Assembly: GCA_000934385.1 (NCBI GenBank)
Contig: KN880702.1
Coordinates: 1 to 31,168, forward strand
Length of the DNA: 31,168 bases
DNA from: Cylindrobasidium torrendii FP15055 ss-10
Taxonomy: Eukaryota; Basidiomycota; Agaricomycetes; Agaricales; Physalacriaceae
Direction: 5' to 3'
In this document: positions 30,858 through 31,168 of the stretch, one piece after another
Numbering within the stretch: the stretch's first letter is position 1
Layout: each line of letters opens with the position of its first letter
Position numbers and translations under genes: made by a program
The notes under the pieces: model-generated
Database searches by the model: none
What the model was told of the DNA's origin: nothing
What the model saw: the letters and a program-made list of their open reading frames with translations, nothing else

Positions 30858-31168
30858 GGGCCCGTTCGGCACCCGATATTCTTGCAGTATTCTAGCGATA
30901 TTTTGGTCGATTTTGAGAATCGTGATTCTTGCGATATTCTGTGCAAGGCACGCACAATGCCGTAGGCATCGGGGCACGGCGCAATTGTGACTATGTGTGA
31001 CGATCGAGGTGGCGACTTATCTCTAACGATCTCCATCTTCATCGCGATGCCTCCTCGCGCAAAACCAGCTGAAAAACCGGCAAGAAAGAAGAAGATTAAG
31101 CCTGAAACCGACACGGACTCGACCCCCAAGCAGACTGTGTGGTCGAAATCCGAAGAGGACCGTCTGGT
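30858..31168 (+). mobile_element. 5' end of a PIF/Harbinger-like DNA transposon (cut by window edge)
   Basis: GGGCCCGTTCGG at 30858-30869 looks like the terminal inverted repeat of PIF/Harbinger elements (family knowledge: ends commonly begin GGGC/GGCC and insertion duplicates TTA/TAA). TTA lies directly before it at 30855-30857. A subterminal region with repeated GCGATATT/GATATTCT words follows, then an ORF beginning with a Myb/SANT-like segment. The other end is outside the window, so the target-site duplication cannot be checked. Confidence 0.6.
31047..31168 (+). CDS. partial Myb/SANT-like transposon protein (5' end only)
   Basis: Open from ATG at 31047 to the window edge (40 full codons). 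The first ~30 residues are Lys/Arg/Pro-rich (MPPRAKPAEKPARKKKIKPE), then VWSKSEEDRLV, which resembles the start of the Myb/SANT-like DNA-binding domain found in the accessory protein of PIF/Harbinger transposons and in many domesticated fungal copies. The position, about 190 bp inside a GGGCCC transposon end, supports this. With only the first helix visible, other trihelix/Myb proteins remain possible. Confidence 0.55.
   Translation, partial: MPPRAKPAEKPARKKKIKPETDTDSTPKQTVWSKSEEDRL

Noticed and set aside
30689..31129. 146-aa minus-strand open frame
   Set aside because: Antisense to exons of family copy C and crosses the transposon boundary; chance frame.
1..31168. tRNA genes or CRISPR arrays
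   Set aside because: No T-arm/anticodon-arm combination or regularly spaced direct repeats were seen; the genome is eukaryotic, so CRISPR is not expected.

Overview
The window looks like nuclear DNA of a filamentous basidiomycete, most likely an Agaricomycete. The genes are dense and run on both strands, almost all are split by introns of about 43-60 nt, donors are GTRNGT-like, and branch points resemble CTNAY 10-20 nt before the acceptor. The gene set is typical of that group: an F-box protein, a KRE9/KNH-like secreted protein, a fungal concentrative nucleoside transporter and single-pass Ser/Thr-rich membrane proteins. I cannot name the species. All gene models were spliced by eye; every joined model given keeps its reading frame across all junctions.

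Layout. 1-712: no gene, two hairpin-like inverted repeats. 713-2618 (+): F-box protein. 2619-4170: no convincing gene, with a short degenerate recurring motif. 4171-4514 (-): small two-exon orphan. 4515-5091: intergenic with a hexamer repeat. 5092-7943 (-): NAD kinase. 8653-9385 (-) AIM41/YqeY-like and 9500-10851 (+) queuosine salvage protein share a 114-bp promoter. 11091-12564 (+): TIM50. 12917-13464 (-): secreted KRE9/KNH-like protein. 14135-15860 (-) CDC23/APC8 and 15985-16510 (+) mitochondrial pyruvate carrier share a 124-bp promoter. 16981-17622 (-) Apq12-like membrane protein and 17952-18628 (+) conserved-looking orphan are also head to head. 19130-20568 (+): WDR68/DCAF7-type WD40 protein. 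20978-23231 (+): concentrative nucleoside transporter in 11 exons.

From about 24 kb the window changes from housekeeping to accessory DNA. Two tandem genes (24395-25420 and 25744-26754) encode type-I membrane proteins of one family that I cannot assign. A third, broken copy lies at 30491-30809. Between copies two and three sits a roughly 2.75-kb structure (27591-30341) with long inverted terminal arms, near-perfect 134/133-bp core repeats, 19-bp palindromes and two-unit TTAGGG telomere-like repeats, without a recognisable transposase. Just after the broken copy, a second element begins at 30858 with a GGGCCCGTTCGG end next to TTA and an ORF starting into a Myb/SANT-like segment. This looks like a PIF/Harbinger-type DNA transposon cut by the window edge.

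Functionally, the central part holds several nucleus-encoded mitochondrial genes (AIM41, TIM50, MPC) interleaved with cofactor/RNA-modification salvage (NAD kinase, QNG1) and cell-cycle (APC8) genes. The right-hand 7 kb is the place to look for unknown biology: a small expanding family of surface receptors or adhesins next to mobile DNA that appears to have broken one member.
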